DNA of 64,000 nucleotides from Fusibacter_A sp965140735 (GTDB lineage: Bacteria; Bacillota; Clostridia; Peptostreptococcales; Acidaminobacteraceae), in contig OZ223306.1 in the NCBI GenBank assembly GCA_965140735.1, positions 2,108,001-2,172,000 of the forward strand, given 5' to 3'. The translations under genes were made by a program, and so were the position numbers. A model generated the notes under the pieces. The model worked only from the letters and a program-made list of their open reading frames with translations, searched no databases and was not told the DNA's origin. This document shows positions 25,619 through 34,540 of this stretch, one piece after another (positions within the stretch are counted from its first letter, which is position 1; each line of letters starts with the position of its first letter).

Positions 25619-25755
25619 ATGACATCAATTTCTAAAAACAAGCCTCCTAATTTAAGTAGATTCTTTCCCAGTCATTGGATAGACTGGTTTATTGATTTTA
25701 CTTTTTATGTATTTTTTCACAAAGATGAAACAAAAGTGTTTCCTAAATGCTAAAA

Positions 25756-25810
25756 AACTGTGAAATAAGTGTTACCTATTACACAATAGTGTAACACTTA
25801 TTTCACAGTT
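25756..25810. promoter_or_regulatory. Upstream activator site 3, 20-bp inverted repeat
   Basis: AACTGTGAAATAAGTGTTAC at 25756-25775 is repeated in perfect inverted form at 25791-25810 around 15 bp. Its inner part is the GTGTTAC/GTAACAC pair of sites 1 and 2 with two more bases of spacing. The long arms suggest two stacked sites or additional hairpin function. Confidence 0.65.
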
Positions 25811-26222
25811 AGTATACAACCGATGTATAATTTGATTTAATAATTGGTAGAGTAAAGGGGGTTAATATCACTTTATTCAAAAAATCAAATTTTATTTAAA
25901 TTCTTAATAAGTTCGATTTTTGATTTCTTCAACTCCCTTGTAAGTAGCGGTGATAAACACCAAAAAAGCAAATATATAATACATTATTGAAGGCTAGTAA
26001 ATTAAGGTGATTTAAAGATATATGAGCGTTATTTCCTCAGAAAAACCCAACATAATTTTGATCATTTTTTTCAATAAGATTAAATATTGTCATAGAGTTA
26101 CCATAAGATATGACAATCTCTCAGAATCTTTTCTCAATTTTGTTTATATAGCATCTGTTTTCATATTAAGAAAACAATGTAATAATTTTCATATATCCCC
26201 GAATCATTACATTTATATCATT
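25811..26222. other. Intergenic stretch, nothing recognised
   Basis: About 410 bp of AT-rich DNA between activator site 3 and the broken gene next to the insertion sequence. A 69-codon plus-strand frame (26022-26231) lacks a ribosome binding site and reads into the inverse of the broken gene, so I do not count it. No RNA gene, repeat or clear promoter was seen. Confidence 0.6.
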
Positions 26223-26235
26223 TCATTTTAGGATC

Positions 26236-26248
26236 TAATATAACTGTA
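26236..26248. repeat. Target site duplication, left copy
   Basis: TAATATAACTGTA is identical to 27901-27913 and abuts the left terminal inverted repeat. Confidence 0.85.
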
Positions 26249-27900
26249 CCTTAAATGAAAAAGTAAGTTCCGCTTTTGATGCTTAAACGGAAGTTAGTTT
26301 TGCAAGAAATGTAGTACAATAAAAAAGATATCTATCCTGAAAACTCAGGAGATAAAATAATGAGAGCTCATCCGTCAGACAAAGGTAAGCATCTTACAAC
26401 AGAAGATAGAAATATAATAGAAGAAGCTCTAAACGAGAACAGCACATTGAAATCAATAGCTGAGCGTTTATACAAAGATCCAACAACAATCTCTAAGGAA
26501 GTCAAAAGAAATAGAATTTCAAGTACTCAAAGTAAAGGTAACTTATTGGCCAGTTGTAGTAATCGCAAAGCTTGTACTCAAAAGCATCTTTGCAGTGCAG
26601 TATGTGATCGAATGTGTAAAAAATGCACCACGATGAATTGTTTCAAGATTTGCCCTCAATATATCGTTAAAAAATGTATCCATTTAACTCATTTTCCTCA
26701 TGTCTGTAATGGCTGCAAACAAAAGATAAATTGTCATCATGAGAAGTATCATTATCGCGCTAAAGTAGCGCAAACTAATTATGAAGAGGTATTAAAATCT
26801 TGCAGGCAAGGCATTGGTATTACCCCTATAGAACTTAATGAACTGGATGGGTTAATATCTCCACTCATACTAAAAGGACAGTCTATAGCACATATTTTTG
26901 CTCATCATAATGACGAAATAGATTGTTCAGAACGCACACTATACAATTACTTTGATATGAATGCTTTTACAGCTAGAAACATTGATCTGCCAAGAAAAGT
27001 ACGTTATAAACCACGAAAAAAGGCCAAGTTAGCTAAAAAAAGTGGTGCTTATAGGAGTGGTCGCACTTATAAAGATTTCAATACCTACTTAGACCTTAAT
27101 CCAGGAACATCAGTTGTTGAAATGGATACCGTAATTGGCAGAAAAGGTGGTAAAGTTCTACTTACATTGTTCTTTCGTAACTGTTCTTTGATGATAGCTC
27201 TTTTACTTGATTCTGGCACACAAAAGTGTGTTCTAGATGCTATGAATGCCATTTATGATGCAATTGGGAATACCGCTTTCAAGAACTGTTTCCCGATCAT
27301 ATTGACAGACAACGGCTCAGAATTTCAAGCCCCTGAGACTCTTGAAAAGGATGAGTTTGGCAATGAACGAACAAAGATTTTTTACTGTGAGCCCATGTCA
27401 TCTTATCAAAAGCCACATATTGAAAAGAATCATGAATATATTCGCTATGTTCTTCCAAAGGGAAAATCATTTGATCACCTCACACAAACTAAAGTAACAC
27501 TTATGATCAATCATATAAACAGTACTGCAAGAACAAGTTTAAATAGACAAACCCCTTTTAAACTAGCGCAATTACTTTTAGATGAATCATTCTTAGAATC
27601 CCTTTCTCTAAAACGGATCGAACCAGATGAAATTCATTTAAAACCGTCACTTTTAAAATAGAAAACTAACATAAAACTCGGGTAGACATCATCGGAATTT
27701 AGTTCTGCAAAAAATCTACCAGCGGAAGTTACTCGTGCAGAAACATCTTGGTGGTCTAATCACCATGTGAAAAAATAGAAGTTTTTCACAATTTCATACT
27801 ATTTTGATGGCCATTATAACTATAAATTGATACATAAAACGGCATTTACTCTTTCAATTGCAAGAGGGCCAAAAAACGGAAGTTAGTTTTTCAATCAACG
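26249..27900 (+). mobile_element. IS30-family insertion sequence, about 1.65 kb
   Basis: The ends are imperfect 29-bp terminal inverted repeats: the left begins CCTTAAATGAAAAAGTAAG and the right, read inward on the minus strand, begins CGTTGATTGAAAAACTAAC; 23 of 29 positions match. Both abut a 13-bp direct repeat. One transposase gene fills the interior. Extra copies of the motif CGGAAGTTAG lie just inside the ends at about 26288, 27692 and 27722, probable transposase-binding repeats. The intact reading frame suggests a recent arrival. Confidence 0.88.
26360..27661 (+). CDS. IS30-family transposase
   Basis: A 433-residue DDE transposase. The N-terminus is an IS30-type helix-turn-helix (LTTEDRNIIEEALNENSTLKSIAERL), followed by a Cys-rich zinc-binding stretch at about residues 65-130. 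The catalytic core has the first Asp in VVEMDTVIGRKGG, the second in ILTDNGSEF, and the Glu in PHIEKNHEYIRYVLPKG. Length is normal for Firmicute members. ACTCAGGAGATAAAATA precedes the ATG. It appears intact. Confidence 0.95.
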   Translation: MRAHPSDKGKHLTTEDRNIIEEALNENSTLKSIAERLYKDPTTISKEVKRNRISSTQSKGNLLASCSNRKACTQKHLCSAVCDRMCKKCTTMNCFKICPQYIVKKCIHLTHFPHVCNGCKQKINCHHEKYHYRAKVAQTNYEEVLKSCRQGIGITPIELNELDGLISPLILKGQSIAHIFAHHNDEIDCSERTLYNYFDMNAFTARNIDLPRKVRYKPRKKAKLAKKSGAYRSGRTYKDFNTYLDLNPGTSVVEMDTVIGRKGGKVLLTLFFRNCSLMIALLLDSGTQKCVLDAMNAIYDAIGNTAFKNCFPIILTDNGSEFQAPETLEKDEFGNERTKIFYCEPMSSYQKPHIEKNHEYIRYVLPKGKSFDHLTQTKVTLMINHINSTARTSLNRQTPFKLAQLLLDESFLESLSLKRIEPDEIHLKPSLLK

Positions 27901-27913
27901 TAATATAACTGTA
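27901..27913. repeat. Target site duplication, right copy
   Basis: TAATATAACTGTA, identical to 26236-26248, directly after the right terminal repeat and inside the interrupted reading frame. Confidence 0.85.
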
Positions 27914-28323
27914 TAATTCGAACTATCATTTAACTTTAATTGTACATAAACTGATTTCATGCCTGTAATATCTACTTTAAATGTTTCTAAGTTGTTAAGA
28001 GAAATTGTTTTTCGAGATCATACAGTAGAGTTTTCATATTTACCTGAAACAGGATTTCCCATAATTTTTACAATTGCATTTACTGAAGTTGTCTTACCGA
28101 TATCATCAATTCCAGCACTACAGCTAAACTCTTGATATTGCAAAGTTTGATTATCAAAGAATAGTAATGTCTTATCATGATACCGATATTTTGAAGCTAA
28201 GCCATATCCCCCCTCAAATGATGTCCGATACGATGTGTTTTATGGCTTCAATGCCTACATACCGATTCCGAGTGGCCTACCATCTTTTTTTACTGACACA
28301 CAGCGCAAACACTAAGTTAGAAT

Positions 28324-31300
28324 TTATTTATATCCATCTCTGAATATCACAATCCATCTTTCTAAATTACTAGTAATAGCATAATGTTTTTGTTGCGCTA
28401 TCGGTATATATAATAGATCATCTCCGAATATCCAATTGTTAATAACATTACTTGAATAATTTTTATGTTCAATAATTTTTAACAGAGAATTTTCACCAAG
28501 AATTGACAATTTTACCGAATACTTAGTTAATCCATATACATTACTTATTGCAATTGATTTATCGATTGGATTTTTTGACTCAATAAGAATATTTACTTTC
28601 TCATCAATCATTTTTCCTAAAACCTCATTCATTGATGAAATCACTTGGATTCTGTCATAATTATCTGATAATGAACCTGACTTAAAAATTGTATTCATCG
28701 TAAATTCTGTTGCTAATACTTTCCACCCTAAAATTTTTGAAACAACCAGTTTTATACCTACATCCTCTGTACTATCTATCATCTCATTTACAACTGTAAG
28801 AGCTGAATATAACTTACTTTCATACTCAATACGTAGTTTTCTAGCAGCTGATTTTACAGGATCTAAAGTAGCATCAATTTCAAGTCGTTTTAGCAAATCA
28901 ATAAAATTACCACTAGCATTTCGTAATGCTATAACTTCCGCAAATTGATCTATAGTATTTTCTGAAATATTTGCAACATCTAATATTACACCAAATCTAT
29001 CAACTGCTTTTAAACTTTTTATAAAATATTTATTCTTGACAATTTTATTTCCAATCTCTTTTACATATCTTTCAGTATTATTATTGTATAGTGGAACATC
29101 TAGAACTGCAACAATAGTTGGCAACTTACCAGTTGTATTAATATGAGCCATGGTTTTATTAAATAGAGCTTCTTCAAATGCAATTAATCGAGCGGGATTA
29201 CTTCCAAAAGCATCTTCAAATATCTTTCCATCTTGTGATACAACTACTGCAGCGTATTTTGAGTATATTTTTGCAATTTGGGTTAACTCTGTTTTTACAT
29301 AAGAGTTAAATACATCTTCTCCTTCGCTCGCCAATAGAACTCTTAATATCTCCTTAGCTCTCTCTTCTGTTAATTCTGCATGCGATTTACTCATAAATAG
29401 AGTACCATTATATACACCATCATTAATACTCATCACAAAATCAGTCCAAGTATCTGATTCTTTATTCGAAGCGTATTCATAATATGCATAGTAATTGTGA
29501 TGTTCTGGGCCAGAAATCCATTCAAAAATTTTTTCTCCATTGTATTCACGATTATTTAAGTCTTGCATGTTATTTATAAGCTTTATTGATTTATCAGTCA
29601 TTGGTACTATTGTTTCTGGATTTAAAATAGAATAATCGTCATTTAATAAAGTTCCATTACTCATTATCATTTTGGAAATTATAACTTTTCTATCGTTTGA
29701 ATCCCAACTCACATTCAACCCCAAATTTTCAAGTGCTTTAATAGGAAACATAGTACGTCCTTCTATAATAAAAGGTGAAACATCAAAAGATTCTTTTATA
29801 TCATTTTTATAAAAATAATTCTCTCCGACTCTAAAAGATAATTCATCATCTAGTTTAATGATAACTCTACTATTAGTTCCATCCCATTCTACAGTGCCAC
29901 CCATCGCCTTTACGACTGCACTTATTGGAACAAAAGATCTATTGGTTTCTTTTTGTATTATTGGTGTAACTAATCTATTATTACTATCAATTAATTGTTT
30001 TTTCCCATTAATATCGATATATGGATTGCCTATTTGAAGGACGATCACATTATTAGATGTTGTTACATCAGTTGTAACAGTAGTATTATCTACATTACTT
30101 TTAACAATAATCTTAAAACTTTTTGCATCCACTTTCTGATTATTATTATATGCATCGATAAGCGCAGTCTGCGTTTCTTCACGCGTTGAATACTTCGCAG
30201 AAATTTTGTTACCACTAATCGCTACTATGTCTTCATTTGAAATTGCTTTAAAAACGACACTATCTAACATTTTATATTCAACACCATTAATACACTTCAT
30301 AACATGTAAATTAGTATAATTATAAATTGGAAGTTCATTATTTACCCATGTTCCATTATCCTTTTCCGCTTGAATCCTATAGCTTGCTGTTAAATTTAAC
30401 GAGCTATTTACATCTTTATACATGTAATATTGTAACTCTTCCAGCCTAGTATATTTGTTTGTATAACCCATGATTTTAACATATTTTAAATAATCATTGT
30501 TAAGTTCTACATCTGTTAATTTAAAATCAAATATCTCAGGATATTTTTGTGCAAGCTTCTTAAGATTCGATTTAGCATTATCTAAGCCAGCTCCTAGCGG
30601 GTAAATCCACTCTTTTGATGCTTCGTCTAATTTATTGAAAAATTCATCTTCTGTTATATTTGATCTATTTATACCGTAAACTTCTGCAAATCTATCTAAA
30701 CAAGTTTCAACCCAACTGTCATTATCACTTGTTATTGCTAACTTGAAGCTAAATAAATTTGGAAATTTACTTTCTAATGTCATCAAATCTTCTCTTATTG
30801 GCTTATAGTCCCTAATTGGGGCTTTATTTGATGTCTTAACAGTTATGACAGGTCCATAAACTGTATTCACTTGATTTGTTGCATAGGCCTTAAAAAAGTA
30901 AGAAGTACTCGCTTTCAGATCGCTGATTTGTGCACTATAGGCACCCTTTTCAGCACCCAAGCTTCCAAGCGATAATTTTTGGTTAAGATTTATTGACGAT
31001 AGTCCATATAAAAAACCATAATCCGTTATCTCTGCTCCGCCATTTTTCAGAACATCTCCTCTTGCAACAAAGCTTGAATTAAATATACTTTCAGCAGAAT
31101 AAGTCATCACCTCAGGCGCAGTATAAACAACTGGAACTATTGCTTTAAGTGTTGTAAAAGTATAAAAATCACCTTCAGAAATACCACCTATATTTTCTGA
31201 ATATGCTTGAAAATAATACTTCGTTTCAGGCTTTAGTCCAGACAAAAATGTCTTAAAAGCACTTTTTTGATCTCCTATATAACCCAATGTAACTTTAGCT

Positions 31301-33321
31301 AAATTTGACTTCGAAGTACCATATTTAAATCCATAATCAGTTACATTGTAGCCACCATTTTTTATAAGTTCACCATTTAAAACAACGGAACTCGAATTTA
31401 TTTCGGTTGCGCTTAAAGTTTTAACGCTTGCTTTTGGTGCGGAAACCGTCTCAAAGTAATAGTTATTTCCTAATGTCTCTCCAAGTTGATTAACTGCATA
31501 CGACTGAACATAGTATTTTTGTCCCGGTTGTAAACCATCAATTACTTTTGAAAAATTGAATTTATCTGATCCTGCATATCTCTCACTAGCTAATGTTACT
31601 TTTTGCTTATTGCTAGAGTTGGTTCCATAATAAAAACCAAAGTCAACGATATCATATCCACCATTCTTAATGAGCTCACCATTTAATGTAACTTGTGTTG
31701 CTGTTATATCAGATACCGTGTCCGTCTTAACAGTTGGAGGATACATTTTACCTGTTGTAAATTGACATAACTCACCATTAGAACTACCTAATTCTGTTTC
31801 TGCGAATGCTCTATAGTAATATACAGTACCCGGATCCAAAGAAGTAAGTTTAAAATTGAAAGGTATTTTCTGTGCCCCTAGCTCACCTAATGAAACTTGC
31901 TCAGTAAGATTATATTTTTTTGTTCCATATAAAAAACCGTATTTGGTAATATTATAGCCACCATTTTTAATAACCTCTCCATTTACAACTGCAGCATCTC
32001 CAGTTATTTCAGTCGCTTTATGCGTTTTAACTTCGGCTTGTTGAGGTTCAGTTGTTGTAAATGCGTTCTGATTTCCTGTATATTCCCCATTTTGATTAAT
32101 TACATAAGGTTTGAAATAATAACGTGTATTCGCTTCAAGACCGCCTAACATAGTTTCAAAAGGAAATTTCTGATCATTAGCAACACCTAAAGAAAGCTTC
32201 ATCTGACTTCCACTACTGGGCCCATAGTAAAAACCATATTCTAGAATGTTAAAACCACCATTTTTTAAAATTTCTGCTTTTACTACTGCAGTCGATTGAC
32301 TTATATCACTAGAGCCAATTGTTTTTACTTCAGCGCTTTCTACATTTTGTGTTTTAAAACTCTTACTTTCACCTTTGTATAGACCATTCTGATTCGTAAT
32401 GTAGGCATAATAATTATACGTTGTATTAGGCAATAACTCATAACTTGAATAAGTATAGGTTCCTTTTTGGTCGCCTAGATATCCTAATGAAAAGTTTTGT
32501 GGCTCATTTCCAGATGCAAACAAAACAAATCCATAATCTAGAATATCAAACCCGCCATTTTTTAATACTTCCCCCGATAAAACTGCACTGCTTGATGTTA
32601 CCTCAGATATACTCTTTGTTGATACTTCTGGTTGTTCCAACTTTTTCGTTTTAAAAGAATTCACGTCGCCATAACCTGTACCTAGTTGGTTGGTAGCGTA
32701 TGATCTAAAATAGTATTTGGTATCAGGTTGAAGAGGTTTTATAGTAGCTTGATATGGAAATTTCCTGCTACCTGCTGAACCCAAAGCAATTTTATTGTTT
32801 AAATTGGATCTGCTTGTTCCTACTTCAAACCCATATTCAGAAATTTCATATCCACCATTTTTCAGTATTTCACCATTTATAAATGCTGTTGTTTCTGCTA
32901 TATTTTCAGCATTATATGTACTCATTTCAGGCACGGTTAACTCTTTTGTTGTAAATTTTTCTGTTGAACCTTTAACCATACCAATTTCATTTACAGCATA
33001 AAATGCATAATAATATTTTTGCCCCATCTCAAGGTTGGACAATTGCAAAGAAAACTCACCTTTTTGATCACCTTTATAACCTAAAGATGCAGTCATATTC
33101 ATATTACTCTTTTTAGTCCCATAGATAATTCCACAATCTGTTATATTTGCCCCACCATTTTTAAGAATACTCCCAAATAAAACTGCACTACTAGCTGTAA
33201 TCTCATTTGCATCTCCCGTACTCACTTCCGGTGTATTTAAATCGGCAAACGATGGTATAACACCAACAATATTTAAAAACATAGCAAGTATTAAAATAAA
33301 CGATATAACTCTCTTCTTCAT
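28324..33321 (-). CDS. Large secreted repeat protein with fibronectin-III-like modules and stalk domain
   Basis: A 1665-residue protein with a signal peptide (MKKRVISFILILAMFLNIVGV). Residues about 31-830 are eight tandem modules of roughly 97 residues, each with a V/P-E-V-x-T strand, the core LKNGGxxIxxYGFxYG, a LGxxGxQKxxF segment and a YYxxxYAxNxxG strand, resembling fibronectin type III folds. After a helical region comes a copper amine oxidase N-domain-like stalk domain at about 1097-1214 (GRTMFPIKALENLGLNVSWD). The last 450 residues are not recognised. There is no LPxTG sorting motif or SLH domain, so it may be released or held by its C-terminus. It is likely an adhesin or surface protein. 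GGGAGGATCATT precedes the ATG. Confidence 0.85.
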   Translation of the reverse strand: MKKRVISFILILAMFLNIVGVIPSFADLNTPEVSTGDANEITASSAVLFGSILKNGGANITDCGIIYGTKKSNMNMTASLGYKGDQKGEFSLQLSNLEMGQKYYYAFYAVNEIGMVKGSTEKFTTKELTVPEMSTYNAENIAETTAFINGEILKNGGYEISEYGFEVGTSRSNLNNKIALGSAGSRKFPYQATIKPLQPDTKYYFRSYATNQLGTGYGDVNSFKTKKLEQPEVSTKSISEVTSSSAVLSGEVLKNGGFDILDYGFVLFASGNEPQNFSLGYLGDQKGTYTYSSYELLPNTTYNYYAYITNQNGLYKGESKSFKTQNVESAEVKTIGSSDISQSTAVVKAEILKNGGFNILEYGFYYGPSSGSQMKLSLGVANDQKFPFETMLGGLEANTRYYFKPYVINQNGEYTGNQNAFTTTEPQQAEVKTHKATEITGDAAVVNGEVIKNGGYNITKYGFLYGTKKYNLTEQVSLGELGAQKIPFNFKLTSLDPGTVYYYRAFAETELGSSNGELCQFTTGKMYPPTVKTDTVSDITATQVTLNGELIKNGGYDIVDFGFYYGTNSSNKQKVTLASERYAGSDKFNFSKVIDGLQPGQKYYVQSYAVNQLGETLGNNYYFETVSAPKASVKTLSATEINSSSVVLNGELIKNGGYNVTDYGFKYGTSKSNLAKVTLGYIGDQKSAFKTFLSGLKPETKYYFQAYSENIGGISEGDFYTFTTLKAIVPVVYTAPEVMTYSAESIFNSSFVARGDVLKNGGAEITDYGFLYGLSSINLNQKLSLGSLGAEKGAYSAQISDLKASTSYFFKAYATNQVNTVYGPVITVKTSNKAPIRDYKPIREDLMTLESKFPNLFSFKLAITSDNDSWVETCLDRFAEVYGINRSNITEDEFFNKLDEASKEWIYPLGAGLDNAKSNLKKLAQKYPEIFDFKLTDVELNNDYLKYVKIMGYTNKYTRLEELQYYMYKDVNSSLNLTASYRIQAEKDNGTWVNNELPIYNYTNLHVMKCINGVEYKMLDSVVFKAISNEDIVAISGNKISAKYSTREETQTALIDAYNNNQKVDAKSFKIIVKSNVDNTTVTTDVTTSNNVIVLQIGNPYIDINGKKQLIDSNNRLVTPIIQKETNRSFVPISAVVKAMGGTVEWDGTNSRVIIKLDDELSFRVGENYFYKNDIKESFDVSPFIIEGRTMFPIKALENLGLNVSWDSNDRKVIISKMIMSNGTLLNDDYSILNPETIVPMTDKSIKLINNMQDLNNREYNGEKIFEWISGPEHHNYYAYYEYASNKESDTWTDFVMSINDGVYNGTLFMSKSHAELTEERAKEILRVLLASEGEDVFNSYVKTELTQIAKIYSKYAAVVVSQDGKIFEDAFGSNPARLIAFEEALFNKTMAHINTTGKLPTIVAVLDVPLYNNNTERYVKEIGNKIVKNKYFIKSLKAVDRFGVILDVANISENTIDQFAEVIALRNASGNFIDLLKRLEIDATLDPVKSAARKLRIEYESKLYSALTVVNEMIDSTEDVGIKLVVSKILGWKVLATEFTMNTIFKSGSLSDNYDRIQVISSMNEVLGKMIDEKVNILIESKNPIDKSIAISNVYGLTKYSVKLSILGENSLLKIIEHKNYSSNVINNWIFGDDLLYIPIAQQKHYAITSNLERWIVIFRDGYK

Positions 33322-33485
33322 AATGATCCTCCCAATTAATATATTGTCCCTCTAAGCTACCCTAATATTTTCAACCCCGCCCCTTCCACATATTTTTAAT
33401 TCTGCTAATACATTATTAAAACTTTAGAATTTAAGATGGCATAAAAATCAACCTCATCACTACTGGTGTTACAATTTTCTTTTTG

Positions 33486-33785
33486 CTACCAACAATCTTT
33501 ATCTTTTGGAAATATTGCCAACGATACAAAATGTGTCACTAGGAAAAGGACCAGTGCTCCTATATAGGTGCCATCAGATTTACTTTTCCCAAACATAACA
33601 ACAATTATTAATACAACAGGTATCTTAATTATCATTCTTGCCAGACCCCTCATTTCATCGGCACATTGTTCAGTTGATAGTGAATAACTCTCAGGTGAGT
33701 CAGAAGAACTTGAAGCGCTACTTGTGTTACTAGTTTCAGAATACTCACCAGTTCTCACTAGTGATTGAAATTGATCGTTGTCCAT
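33486..33785 (-). CDS. Small membrane protein, unknown
   Basis: A 99-residue protein with a Ser/Thr-rich, acidic N-terminus and two membrane segments (about residues 52-65 and 73-91). AAAGAGGAGGTTAT precedes the ATG, a strong site that supports translation. It lies 164 bp before the large secreted protein on the same strand and could be its cotranscribed partner, though spacing leaves room for a promoter. No family recognised. Confidence 0.7.
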   Translation of the reverse strand: MDNDQFQSLVRTGEYSETSNTSSASSSSDSPESYSLSTEQCADEMRGLARMIIKIPVVLIIVVMFGKSKSDGTYIGALVLFLVTHFVSLAIFPKDKDCW

Positions 33786-34207
33786 ATAACCTCCTCTTTA
33801 AGTCAAGTACTAATTTTCAGTCCTTTCATATTTTCCAATACATAATTCCATGCAATAAATTGATTGAAATATTGGTAATCCTATTGCACTTAGAGTCATT
33901 GAATCTATACTATGGGTATTAGTGCAAAATCAAAAGATTAATTCACCAATTTTTTTGATCTTATACCTATTTGCAAGGTCGTTCCCAAAGAATAAGCATC
34001 ATATCTTAATTAAGTCCTTGAAATACCTTTCCCTTTTAATTTTTAAGACAGATTCATTTACCTGTACTTTAGAATATCATGATTTTCATCAGATCCCCTT
34101 TACAATTCAAGCGCAGTTTTAACCCATTTACGAAATTTGTATTTATTCACACGTCATATACGTTATTTAACACAATTCCGTACAAGAATTGCTGAGTAAT
34201 AACAAAA
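33786..34207. other. Intergenic stretch, nothing recognised
   Basis: AT-rich DNA between the small membrane protein and the terminator of the sensor locus. A 66-codon plus-strand frame at 33922-34122 has no ribosome binding site and no recognisable product. The promoter of the small membrane protein should lie here, but no clean box pair was seen. Confidence 0.55.
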
Positions 34208-34250
34208 AAATCTCAATGAAAACGCATCTACTGCTCTTTCATTGAGATTT
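34208..34250. terminator. Terminator of the AgrC/AgrA-like locus
   Basis: AAATCTCAATGAAA (34208-34221) and TTTCATTGAGATTT (34237-34250) form a perfect 14-bp stem. On the minus strand a run of T follows, so it ends transcription of the sensor locus. Confidence 0.85.
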
Positions 34251-34439
34251 CTCTTTTTTATAATTTCAAACAAAATTAAAACGTCAAAAGTCAGTTTCGC
34301 ATAAACCATCTACTATATGCTGCACCACGAACTTCTCGCAAACGACATCATAGAGTAGATAGTTGCTCAACTATTGACACTCTAACCAAATAAATTATTT
34401 TTCCACCATATTTGACATTAGAGTACTTCAAGATATGCT

Positions 34440-34540
34440 TTAACTATTCCCTTTATCATAAACTCTTTCTAATATCTCTTTTGAATTTCCTCTCAACACA
34501 GGAGAGTTCTCTCCATTCTTATATTTTACTAACCTCCACC
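34440..34540 (-). pseudogene. Relic of a LytTR response regulator C-terminus
   Basis: In a frame different from the preceding sensor gene, the minus strand reads NGENSPVLRGNSKEILERVYDK before a stop at 34440-34442. This closely matches the end of the intact regulator at 37177 (NGEMFHVSRGNSKEILERFYDK). The remainder of the regulator is missing, so a deletion appears to have joined its tail to the end of the degenerate sensor. Confidence 0.8.

Larger units (their letters stand above)
26223..28239 (-). pseudogene. Decayed gene tail interrupted by the insertion sequence
   Basis: On the minus strand 28239-27901 codes for about 113 residues (starting SYRTSFEGGYGLASKY, ending NDSSNYTVIL) with an in-frame TGA at 28018-28020 and no start. 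Beyond the insertion the same frame resumes at 26248 as LDPKMK and a stop at 26223-26225. Removing the element and one 13-bp copy restores NYTVILDPKMK. The motif pattern (short strands, LNNLETFKVDITGMKSVYVQL) suggests the C-terminal domain of a secreted carbohydrate- or surface-binding protein; this is a weak guess. The gene had lost its 5' part and gained a stop, so it was probably dead before or after insertion. Confidence 0.7.

Noticed and set aside
26022..26231. Plus-strand 69-codon frame as a gene
   Set aside because: No ribosome binding site, no recognisable product, and its 3' end runs antisense into the interrupted gene.
28239..28323. A further gene fragment (frame reading RNRYVGIEAIKHIVSDII)
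   Set aside because: A short protein-like stretch in another frame upstream of the decayed gene; too short and without start or motif to support a call.
28324..33321. CRISPR or non-coding tandem repeat
   Set aside because: The period is about 290 bp, the frame is open throughout and the similarity is at protein level.
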